In this document: positions 6,823 to 14,015 of the stretch, piece by piece
Position numbering within the stretch: position 1 is the first letter of the stretch
How the letters are laid out: the number at the start of each line of letters is the position of its first letter
Assembly: GCA_045106825.1 (NCBI GenBank)
Contig: JBGCFH010000279.1
Coordinates: 1-20,064, forward strand
Source of the DNA: CAWVWD01 sp045106825
GTDB lineage: Bacteria; Bacteroidota; Bacteroidia; Chitinophagales; Saprospiraceae
Length of the DNA stretch: 20,064 nt
Direction: 5' to 3'
Position numbers and translations under genes: made by a program
Notes under the pieces: model-generated
Told to the model about the DNA's origin: nothing
Seen by the model: only the letters and a program-made list of their open reading frames with translations
The model's database searches: none

Positions 6823-9738
6823 TTATATATTCTTTATCAATGCCGACAATTGCGTTTTATTGATACGTTCTTTAAATGAAATTTTGATGTTTTGGTCTTT
6901 ATAATGTTCATTGAGTGCTTCAAAATACTTTTTAGCAAAATCAATTTTTTCCTTTTCCTTCGTAGGAATAGCGGTCGAAGATTGATAACCTTTGGCTTCT
7001 ACGACCAGAAAGATTTGATTGCCTTCTGTACTTTTAATCGCATAACAAAAGTCAGGATTGTACTTACCGATTGGCGTTTTGATTTCGAGTCGAGGCAATT
7101 TACCGAAGATTTTGATTTCGTCCATGTCCATATCTTGTTCCACAATGTCTAATTCAAAGTTACTATCGTATTCAATGACTTCTTCAAAAATCCATTTGGA
7201 CTTCAAAGAAAAATCACCTTCGATGTCTTTTTGAAACTTACCGACGCTTCCAGTTTTTAGATAAGTTTTTCCATTTTCCGTTTTAAAGACATTTGGCAAA
7301 ATCGTTCCATCAATTCCGTCATATCGAATGTTTGCTTTAAGCATTGACATTAAGTTATTGTTAATGATTTCCTTGATTTCTCTTTGAGCTTGTTTCGGAT
7401 TATTACACAATATTTTATTTTTAAAATTATCACTCAACGCATTAAAAACCTTGACGACAAAAGCAATAGGCGTTTTGGTACTATTCGATAATTGACGGAC
7501 TAAAGTCAGATAATCTATTTTACTTTTGTGAGAAACCGTGTTTTTTAATTGTTTAGAAATCGCATCTAATTTATCAATTTTATTCACATTGAGTTCTGCT
7601 CGAATGGTTTGCAGCAAAATTTCATCAATGTTCAGGTTTTCAATATCCGTTTTAATATTTTGAATCAATTGTTTTTCCTTGTCTTCGGTCAAATTATCCA
7701 ATACAAAAAACGCATTTTTATGAATTGTATTCCAAAGCGTTTTAAATGCTTTCAAATGCGTTGATTTGATAAATACCTTCTTTTTTGGTTTTTTATCTTT
7801 CGCTTTTTGAATATAAGCCTTCGTGTCGATGGCAAACAAATCTTCCAATACTTTGACTTGTGCTTCGGGAAAGTGTTCTGCTTTCAGCAATTTAGAAAAG
7901 TCTGGCGAGCGTTCAAATACATCAATACCATCAACGATTGCTTTAAAAACAATCATGTCACTATCTTCCAGTCTTCTGAACATTTTACGAATTGTTCTAT
8001 CATCGAAGTCCGATTTTTTTTGAAGCAATATCTTTAGTTCTTGTTCTGTAAAGACTTCGGAAACTAAGAAAGAATTATCCAAAATTTCTTTTTGAATCGC
8101 TTCAACAAACCCTTGTTCTTTGCTTGAAACGACAACATCTAAGTTATTGATTTTCCAAAATTCTTCTTGGTCATCCTCCAGATTTTTTAAGGTATTTCGT
8201 TGCAACTCTTGATTGACACAAATCCGCAAACCTCGCCCAATTTGTTGAAGTTTCGATATTTCGCTACCTTGATTTGACAATTTACAAATCGTAAACACAT
8301 TCGGATTATCCCAACCTTCTTGCAAAGTCCAAATAGAAAAAATAAATCGAGTAGGACTTTCAAATGATAATAGCTTCTTTTTATCTTTCAAAATTTCATT
8401 AACGCCAGCTTTTATTTTTGCGTCTTTATTGCCTTTGTCACCCGAAAAATAACCTTTGTGAACTTGTAATTCGTTATTGTTATCAAAATCGTTTTGTAAA
8501 TATTTGTAATAATCACTTGTTTGGTCAAGTTGATTGATGACTTCATTATATTGCTTGATGTATTCTTCTTCAAAAAAGGTTTTGACTTTTGCATCATCAC
8601 CACGATACAAACTGATTTTATTTTCCATAAAAAACAACGTCAATGCTTTAATTCCTTTCGCAAACAGGTCTTTTTCTTTCTCAAAATGTATTTTGATAGT
8701 TTGTTGAATCATCGTTCGCAATGAATCATCGGATAATGAATACTCAACAGCTTCACTCGTTCCGTCGTTAAATACAATCTTATTTTTTAGAATTTTTTTA
8801 ATGCTTTTACCATTAAAAACGCCTCCAGTTCCTAATTCTCGTTTGACAATAACTCCATTTGCCAATGTATTGACGATTGCCTTATTTTTACTTTTAACTT
8901 TTTCAATACCAATAAGTGTATCAATATTTTCGATTACATCTTGCGTATAAACTACAATTTTCTTCACCAGATTTTGACGGAAAGAGGAAATACTATCCAA
9001 AACATAAGCGACATTTGACAAGGGTAAACTATCTTTCTTTTTGGAAAATGTCGCACCAAAACGTAAAAGGTAATTATCAAAACCTCTGAAATATTTTTTA
9101 AAAGCATCACCTTCAAAACGGTGCGGTTCGTCCATTATTACAATAGGATTCAAGCGTTTTAAACACTCTAAGTATGATTTTGGTGGTTCTTGATTTATTT
9201 TGAATAATTCTGGAGCGTTAATATCTCGTTGAAGTGGTCGATTTAGAATATTATCTTTACTATTAAACGAACTCGGTGTCATTATCAAAACCGATAAATG
9301 CGAAGTGCTAATAAATTGTTTTACCGCAGCAATATTTCCACCTTCGTAAGTGAATGTTTCAATTTGTTTCTCTTGTTCGTTAGCGTAATAACTTTTAAAA
9401 TAGGCTTTAGTATCTTCTAAATTTGTTTTTGTTCCTTCTCGAATAGGAACAGTCGGAATAAGAATGATGAATTTTTTATAGCCAAAATTTTTTCTTAATT
9501 CAAAAATAGTTTTGATGAAAGTAAAAGTTTTTCCTGTTCCTGTTTCCATCATTATGTCGATGTTTTTGGAGTCATTTTGTACAGGAAAGTTATATTTGTT
9601 GGCTTCATGATGTGTCGTTAACACTTCACTAAAGTTTTCTTGTTGGTGAAATTTATCAAAAAGATGGACAATATTATTGACACAATCCTCTTGATAATCT
9701 TGTATTTCATATTGAAACTGTTTTGTTTCTTTCATCAT
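6823..9738 (-). CDS. res: Type III restriction enzyme helicase-nuclease subunit (Res)
   Basis: This 971-residue protein is the ATP-dependent translocase/switch and nuclease of a type III system. It has superfamily 2 helicase motifs in order: Walker A METGTGKT (64-71), DEPH box (203-206), FGAT motif III (227-230), motif V TLQEGWDNPN (471-480) and motif VI QQIGRGLR (498-505). The C-terminal nuclease shows a PD-(D/E)XK pattern, NPDF (Asp896) followed by VVEAKG (Glu914, Lys916). All expected catalytic residues are present and the length is normal, so the enzyme looks intact. It precedes mod, the reverse of the classical mod-res order. Two ATG codons lie at 9738 and 9735; the first is used here, and either would do. 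Confidence 0.94.
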   Translation of the reverse strand: MMKETKQFQYEIQDYQEDCVNNIVHLFDKFHQQENFSEVLTTHHEANKYNFPVQNDSKNIDIMMETGTGKTFTFIKTIFELRKNFGYKKFIILIPTVPIREGTKTNLEDTKAYFKSYYANEQEKQIETFTYEGGNIAAVKQFISTSHLSVLIMTPSSFNSKDNILNRPLQRDINAPELFKINQEPPKSYLECLKRLNPIVIMDEPHRFEGDAFKKYFRGFDNYLLRFGATFSKKKDSLPLSNVAYVLDSISSFRQNLVKKIVVYTQDVIENIDTLIGIEKVKSKNKAIVNTLANGVIVKRELGTGGVFNGKSIKKILKNKIVFNDGTSEAVEYSLSDDSLRTMIQQTIKIHFEKEKDLFAKGIKALTLFFMENKISLYRGDDAKVKTFFEEEYIKQYNEVINQLDQTSDYYKYLQNDFDNNNELQVHKGYFSGDKGNKDAKIKAGVNEILKDKKKLLSFESPTRFIFSIWTLQEGWDNPNVFTICKLSNQGSEISKLQQIGRGLRICVNQELQRNTLKNLEDDQEEFWKINNLDVVVSSKEQGFVEAIQKEILDNSFLVSEVFTEQELKILLQKKSDFDDRTIRKMFRRLEDSDMIVFKAIVDGIDVFERSPDFSKLLKAEHFPEAQVKVLEDLFAIDTKAYIQKAKDKKPKKKVFIKSTHLKAFKTLWNTIHKNAFFVLDNLTEDKEKQLIQNIKTDIENLNIDEILLQTIRAELNVNKIDKLDAISKQLKNTVSHKSKIDYLTLVRQLSNSTKTPIAFVVKVFNALSDNFKNKILCNNPKQAQREIKEIINNNLMSMLKANIRYDGIDGTILPNVFKTENGKTYLKTGSVGKFQKDIEGDFSLKSKWIFEEVIEYDSNFELDIVEQDMDMDEIKIFGKLPRLEIKTPIGKYNPDFCYAIKSTEGNQIFLVVEAKGYQSSTAIPTKEKEKIDFAKKYFEALNEHYKDQNIKISFKERINKTQLSALIKNI

Positions 9739-9763
9739 TTACTTCTCTTAATTTAATAATGGT

Positions 9764-9771
9764 CAAAGGTA
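9764..9771 (-). promoter_or_regulatory. Bacteroidota -7 element upstream of res
   Basis: The minus strand reads TACCTTTG, matching TAnnTTTG, 25 bases before the res start. No good -33 TTG is visible at the usual spacing. Its place between the leu terminator and res suggests that the R-M operon has its own promoter. Confidence 0.5.
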
Positions 9772-9853
9772 CTTTTTTGGATTCGTTTGTCTGTCTTTAC
9801 ATCGTATTTTACTGATTCATCAACGGCTAAGATAAGGAAACCCAAAACGAAAA

Positions 9854-9885
9854 AAAACTCCAACACAAAAAAGTGTTGGAGTTTT
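9854..9885 (-). terminator. Intrinsic terminator of the leu cluster
   Basis: AAAACTCCAACAC (9854-9866) pairs perfectly with GTGTTGGAGTTTT (9873-9885) over a six-base loop. On the minus strand it is followed by a run of seven T. It lies about 30 bases past the leuA stop at 9917. Confidence 0.92.
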
Positions 9886-9916
9886 CAAAACGCTGAAAGT
9901 ATTTAATACGAAAAAC

Positions 9917-11458
9917 CTACATCAATTCCAAAACCGTTTCCTTCACTTCCACTTGCTTCATCTTAATGCCAGGCATTTTATTCAAGCCATTCAAATACGC
10001 CAAAACAGAAGCCATCACAATATCTTCATGTACTGCAAAACCGTAGAAAATTCTATCATCATATTTTAATTGCATATGAACCTTTCCAGTGTCACTTGTA
10101 TCGCCAGCCATTGTTTGCACCAGGTATTCTTCGAGTCTAATCACTTCGCCTAAAATACTGTCAATCGCTTTTACAGCAGCATTTACAGGACCATTTCCAT
10201 TAGAAACTGCTTGATAGGTTTTGCCTTGTATTGCTAACTGAACAGTTGCTGTCGGCATCGAAGGTTCGCCACAAAATACTTGCAAATATTTCAATTTAAT
10301 ATCGTCTTCTTTCGTGTAACCTTCCATCAACATAATCAAATCGCTGTCTGATAAATACTTTTTATCGTCTGCCATTTCTAAGAACTCTTCATACTTTTTA
10401 TTGAGTTCTTCTTGTGTCAATTTATAACCCAAATTTGTCAAATGAAAGTTCAACGCAGCACGTCCACTTCTTGCCGTTAAGATAATCGCAGATTCATTAA
10501 TACCAACATCTTTTGGATCGATGATTTCATAATTTTCACGATCTTTCAATACACCATCTTGATGGATTCCAGACGAATGTGCAAAGGCATTTTTACCAAT
10601 AATTGCCTTATTCGGTTGCACAGGCATTTTCATCATTTTAGAAACCAACTTACTCATACTACTCAAATGCCGAGATTGAATATTCGTTTCAAAATTCAGA
10701 TGTTTATGCGTTTGAATAACCATTGCCATTTCTTCCAAAGCCGTATTTCCTGCACGTTCACCGATTCCGTTTATCGTCACTTCGATTTGTCTTGCACCAT
10801 TATTGATTCCCGACAAAGTATTGGCTGTAGCCATTCCTAAGTCATTGTGACAATGACAAGAAAGAATTGCTTTATCAATATTTGATACATTTTCTTTCAA
10901 ATAACGCATCATGTTGCCATACATTTCTGGCGTACAATAACCAGTTGTATCAGGAACATTTATCACCGTTGCACCAGCTTTAATCATCGCTTCGACCATT
11001 TGAGCCAAAAACAGTAAATCCGCACGACCAGCATCTTCTGCATAAAACTCCACATCTTCTACAAAAGACTTCGCATATTTCACAGCACGAACACCTCGCT
11101 CAATAATCTTTTCACGAGTTGACTTAAACTTGTGTTTGATATGATAATCAGAAGCACCGATTCCAGTATGAATTCTACCACGTTTTGCATATTGCAATGC
11201 TTCCGCAGCAACTTTAATATCATTCTCAACCGCACGACTTAACGCACAAATTGTCGGTGTTTTTACCGCTTTTGAAATCGCCACAATCGACTGGAAATCC
11301 ATCGGACTTGACACCGCAAAACCAGCTTCTATCACATCAACACCCAACAATTCTAACCCTTTGGCGACTTCTATTTTTTCGTTCTTTGACAGTTGACAAC
11401 CAGGCACTTGTTCGCCATCTCGCAAGGTTGTGTCAAATATGAATATTCTATCTTTCAT
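9917..11458 (-). CDS. leuA: 2-isopropylmalate synthase
   Basis: This enzyme condenses acetyl-CoA with 2-oxoisovalerate, the first committed step of leucine synthesis. The 513-residue chain has the DRE-TIM barrel signature TLRDGEQ at 11-17, the metal-binding CHCHNDLGMA at 201-210, and NGIGERAGNTALEE from 230. From about 370 onward it has the C-terminal regulatory domain found in leucine-inhibited LeuA proteins, so feedback inhibition by leucine is expected. In the substrate-pocket region it reads GFAVSSPMDF where GFPxxSPGDF is more usual. That is a minor deviation and I do not think it changes the assignment. It is the last gene of the leu cluster, followed by a strong terminator. ATG start. 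Confidence 0.93.
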   Translation of the reverse strand: MKDRIFIFDTTLRDGEQVPGCQLSKNEKIEVAKGLELLGVDVIEAGFAVSSPMDFQSIVAISKAVKTPTICALSRAVENDIKVAAEALQYAKRGRIHTGIGASDYHIKHKFKSTREKIIERGVRAVKYAKSFVEDVEFYAEDAGRADLLFLAQMVEAMIKAGATVINVPDTTGYCTPEMYGNMMRYLKENVSNIDKAILSCHCHNDLGMATANTLSGINNGARQIEVTINGIGERAGNTALEEMAMVIQTHKHLNFETNIQSRHLSSMSKLVSKMMKMPVQPNKAIIGKNAFAHSSGIHQDGVLKDRENYEIIDPKDVGINESAIILTARSGRAALNFHLTNLGYKLTQEELNKKYEEFLEMADDKKYLSDSDLIMLMEGYTKEDDIKLKYLQVFCGEPSMPTATVQLAIQGKTYQAVSNGNGPVNAAVKAIDSILGEVIRLEEYLVQTMAGDTSDTGKVHMQLKYDDRIFYGFAVHEDIVMASVLAYLNGLNKMPGIKMKQVEVKETVLELM

Positions 11459-11462
11459 CTTT

Positions 11463-11542
11463 TAGACGTTAGATGTTAGACATTAGACGTTAGATTTTTA
11501 AACAAATTTGTCTAAAGTCTAACGTCTAATATCTAACGTCTA
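11463..11542. repeat. Short-word palindrome between leuB and leuA
   Basis: The 11-mer TAGACGTTAGA occurs at 11463-11473 and 11484-11494. Its exact reverse complement occurs at 11518-11528 and 11532-11542. Between the two left copies is the variant TGTTAGACAT. The result is a long imperfect stem of tandem TAGACGT-like words in the 84-base gap between the leuB stop and the leuA start. Confidence 0.85.
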
Positions 11543-11543
11543 T

Positions 11544-12614
11544 CTACAAAAATTCAATCACTTTTGCACCCATTTCATCCGTACTTAAAATCATTTTCTT
11601 TGCTGTAATCACATCGGCAATATCACCCGTACGATAACCAGCTTTCAAGACTTTATCTACTGCTTGAATCACCGTATTCGCCTCTTCTTGCATTCCAAAA
11701 GCAATATCCAACATCAACGCAGTTGATAAAATAGTTGCTAATGGATTTGCAATTCCTTGACCAGCAATATCAGGAGCAGAACCATGAATCGGTTCATAAA
11801 TTCCAACCTTATCACCAACTGAAGCCGAAGCCAACATTCCCAAAGAACCAGCGACTTGCGAAGCTGCATCTGTTAAAATATCACCAAACATATTTCCTGT
11901 CACTACGACATCGAATTGTTTTGGATCTTTGATTAATTGCATCGCTGCATTATCAATAAACATATGAACGACCTCAACTTTAGGATATTCCTTAGACATT
12001 TCCTGTATCGTTTCTCGCCACAACCTCGAAGATTCCAACACATTCGCTTTATCCACAGAATGAATTTTTTTATTACGAGTCATTGCCGCTTCAAATGCTT
12101 TTCGTGCGATACGTTCTACTTCATATTTATGATAAACCATTGTATCAATGCCAGTCGTACCATCATTTTGACGCTCACGAGGTCTACCAAAATAAATTCC
12201 TCCAGTCAATTCACGGAAAAATAAAATATCTGCACCTCGCAAAATTTCTTCCTTGATACTTGACGCACTTAATAACTCATCGAATAATTTTATCGGACGA
12301 ATATTCGTATAAAGTCCTAATTCTTTTCTGATTTTTAATAAACCTTGTTCAGGTCGCACTTTAGCATTTGGATTGTTGTCATACATCGGATGACCAACTG
12401 CACCTAATAGAATAGCATCAGAATTTTTACACTTTTCCAATGTTTCATCAGGCAAAGGTTCGCCAGTTGCTTCAATTGCCGAATGACCAAGCAACGCTTC
12501 ATCAAATTGAAAATCATGACCAAATTTATTCGCTACTGCTTGTAGCACATTCTTTCCCCATTGTGTGACTTCACGACCAATACCGTCACCAGGTAAAACT
12601 GTTATTTTTTTCAT
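11544..12614 (-). CDS. leuB: 3-isopropylmalate dehydrogenase
   Basis: It oxidises and decarboxylates 3-isopropylmalate with NAD, giving the leucine precursor 2-oxoisocaproate. In the 356-residue chain starting MKKITVLPGDGIG, visible family marks are GDGIG (9-13), the substrate-binding arginine region RPEQGLLKIRKELGLYTNIRPI, ELTGGIYFGRPR (135-146), the Asp-containing metal-binding segment near VTGNMFGDILTDAAS, and the NAD-binding GSAPDIAGQGIANP. I chose the ATG at 12614. The frame stays open for another 12 codons to an ATG at 12650, but those codons are translated palindrome sequence and have no counterpart in the family. It is the penultimate gene of the leu cluster, separated from leuD and leuA by palindromes. 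Confidence 0.94.
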   Translation of the reverse strand: MKKITVLPGDGIGREVTQWGKNVLQAVANKFGHDFQFDEALLGHSAIEATGEPLPDETLEKCKNSDAILLGAVGHPMYDNNPNAKVRPEQGLLKIRKELGLYTNIRPIKLFDELLSASSIKEEILRGADILFFRELTGGIYFGRPRERQNDGTTGIDTMVYHKYEVERIARKAFEAAMTRNKKIHSVDKANVLESSRLWRETIQEMSKEYPKVEVVHMFIDNAAMQLIKDPKQFDVVVTGNMFGDILTDAASQVAGSLGMLASASVGDKVGIYEPIHGSAPDIAGQGIANPLATILSTALMLDIAFGMQEEANTVIQAVDKVLKAGYRTGDIADVITAKKMILSTDEMGAKVIEFL

Positions 12615-12620
12615 TATTTT

Positions 12621-12695
12621 GTTTGAATGTTCAAATGTTTGAATGTTCAATTGTTAACTGAACATTCAAACATTTAAACATTTGAACAATCGAAC
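12621..12695. repeat. Short-word palindrome between leuD and leuB
   Basis: AAATGTTTGAATGTTCA (12633-12649) is the exact reverse complement of 12659-12675, giving a 17-bp stem with a nine-base loop. Outer words (GTTTGAATGTTC on the left, AACATTTGAAC and AATCGAACATT on the right) extend the structure imperfectly. It fills the gap between the leuD stop and the leuB start. On the minus strand it is not followed by a clean T-tract. Confidence 0.85.
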
Positions 12696-12698
12696 ATT

Positions 12699-13295
12699 TT
12701 ATAAATAAGCAAAAGCTCTTTTTCCTTCAAACGTTGTCACTGCTTCGTTTTGGCTAATGATATAATCAATATCATCATAACCATTCAGCAAACACATTTT
12801 CTTATAATCGTTGATATCAAAGTTGGCTTTCAAATCTGTTCCTTCGACTTCAATCGTTTGATTTGGCAAATCGACATTGACTTTCGTTTTCGGATTTGCT
12901 TCAATAGCATTAAACAAACCATTCAAAAAATCATCAGATACTTGAACAGGCAGAATGAAATTATTCAACGCATTGCCTTTAAAAATATCTGCAAAAAAAC
13001 TCGAAACAACCACTCGAAAACCATAATCTGCAATTGCCCAAGCAGCGTGTTCACGACTCGAACCACAACCAAAGTTTTTTCCAGCAACTAAGATTTCGCC
13101 CGAATAAGTCGAATCATTTAATACGAAACCATCAATCGGTTGATTGTTTTTATCATATCGCCAATCTCTAAAAAGATTATCGCCAAAACCTTCTCTCGTC
13201 GTCGCTTTTAAGAAGCGAGCAGGAATGATTTGGTCGGTATCTATATGGTCAATTCGTATCGGAACACAAGCCGAATTGATAGTGTTAATTTTCAT
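12699..13295 (-). CDS. leuD: 3-isopropylmalate dehydratase small subunit
   Basis: This is the swivel-domain subunit of isopropylmalate isomerase, working with LeuC to interconvert 2- and 3-isopropylmalate. The 198-residue chain has DTDQIIPARFL at 19-29, NFGCGSSREHAAWAI at 74-88, and FADIFKGNALNN, all typical of LeuD. I chose the ATG at 13295 (MKINTINSACVPI). The open frame continues 26 codons upstream to 13373, but that part is translated palindrome and overlaps the end of the neighbouring gene. LeuD normally follows leuC directly because the two subunits form one enzyme; here an unrelated gene and two palindromes separate them. Confidence 0.93.
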   Translation of the reverse strand: MKINTINSACVPIRIDHIDTDQIIPARFLKATTREGFGDNLFRDWRYDKNNQPIDGFVLNDSTYSGEILVAGKNFGCGSSREHAAWAIADYGFRVVVSSFFADIFKGNALNNFILPVQVSDDFLNGLFNAIEANPKTKVNVDLPNQTIEVEGTDLKANFDINDYKKMCLLNGYDDIDYIISQNEAVTTFEGKRAFAYL

Positions 13296-13302
13296 TGTTT
13301 GA

Positions 13303-13365
13303 TTAGATTTAAGATTTGAGATTTTGAGATTTGAGATAAATACCTCGATGCTCAAAATCCAAAAT
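13303..13365. repeat. Short-word palindrome between the nuclease-like gene and leuD
   Basis: The left arm is a string of GATTTGAG/GATTTTGAG words (13305-13336). The right arm, CTCAAAATCCAAAATCT (13351-13367), is a degenerate inverse and runs into the TAG stop of the upstream gene. Pairing is imperfect, with cores of 6 to 8 bp. It uses the same word family as the palindrome at 13955-14014. Confidence 0.65.
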
Positions 13366-13938
13366 CTATTCAAATACTTTTTTTAATTCATAATAATTAC
13401 AAACAGTCGGTTCTAATTTTAAAATAGATTTTAGTCCAATCGTTTTTTGATTACCTACTTTCTCATCAAGAACTTTTGTTTCCAAAACATAAAATTTCCA
13501 TTGTGTTAAATCCATCGGATTGATTTTGTTTTGATTTTTTTCAACCAATAAACAAAAGATGTAATAATCTGCCCAACGTTGTTCTTTACCATCATAAAGC
13601 GGATTACTTGCATCACTTTTAGTTTTATGAATTCCAAATTGAATGGTTGAAAGTTTCCTTTGTTCCCAACTTTGGATATAAGCCGCAGATTTAACCTCAA
13701 TTGCTTTTCCTGAATTTGTTCTTAAATCAAAAAAATCCCATTCTATCCTATTTTTTGATAAAATATTTAAGGCTTTCATGACAATAAATTCCGCTAAAAT
13801 TCCTCTCGTTCGATTTTCTAATAAATTAGATTGATTCCATTTCCAAAAATCTAATAATTGAAAATCTAAATCATCATTACAATAATTAAAAAACTCTTTC
13901 CCCGACTTTGTTTCAACTTCAATTTTGGATAACTTCAT
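13366..13938 (-). CDS. Orphan PD-(D/E)XK nuclease-like protein inside the leu cluster
   Basis: This 190-residue protein is not a leucine-pathway enzyme. I recognise a pattern shared by small bacterial hypothetical proteins with a restriction-endonuclease-like core: RGILAEF with Glu50, then WDFFDLRTNSGKAIEVKSAAYIQSW containing Asp71, Glu81-Val-Lys83 and Gln89, and later ADYYIFCLL and the WKFYVLET strand. The Asp/Glu-x-Lys arrangement would form a PD-(D/E)XK active site. I infer the fold from this pattern, and no activity or target is known to me. It sits between leuC and leuD in the same orientation, with gaps of 77 and 70 bases, and is presumably transcribed with them. The flanking palindromes share words, including a 14-base direct repeat. 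ATG start, TAG stop. Confidence 0.75.
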   Translation of the reverse strand: MKLSKIEVETKSGKEFFNYCNDDLDFQLLDFWKWNQSNLLENRTRGILAEFIVMKALNILSKNRIEWDFFDLRTNSGKAIEVKSAAYIQSWEQRKLSTIQFGIHKTKSDASNPLYDGKEQRWADYYIFCLLVEKNQNKINPMDLTQWKFYVLETKVLDEKVGNQKTIGLKSILKLEPTVCNYYELKKVFE

Positions 13939-13954
13939 TTTTTATAGTTATGGA

Positions 13955-14014
13955 ATTTGAGATTTTGAAATCTGATGTTTTCTCTCATATCTCACATCTC
14001 AAAATCTCACATCT
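13955..14014. repeat. Short-word palindrome between leuC and the nuclease-like gene
   Basis: TGAGATTTTGA (13958-13968) is the exact reverse complement of 13999-14009. The flanking words CTCATATCTCACATCTC and ATTTGAG extend the arms imperfectly. It shares ATTTGAGATTTTGA (13955-13968) with 13314-13327 on the other side of the nuclease-like gene. Confidence 0.75.
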
Positions 14015-14015
14015 A

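Noticed and set aside
12615..12650. N-terminal extension of leuB to an ATG at 12650
   Set aside because: The 12 extra codons are translated palindrome. MKKITVLPGDGIG at 12614 is the family start.
12750..13091. 113-codon plus-strand frame across leuD
   Set aside because: Antisense to a well-supported leuD; Ile/Arg-rich shadow with no family features.
13296..13373. N-terminal extension of leuD to 13373
   Set aside because: The 26 extra codons are repeat sequence and overlap the stop of the upstream gene; LeuD proteins start near MKINTINSACVPI.
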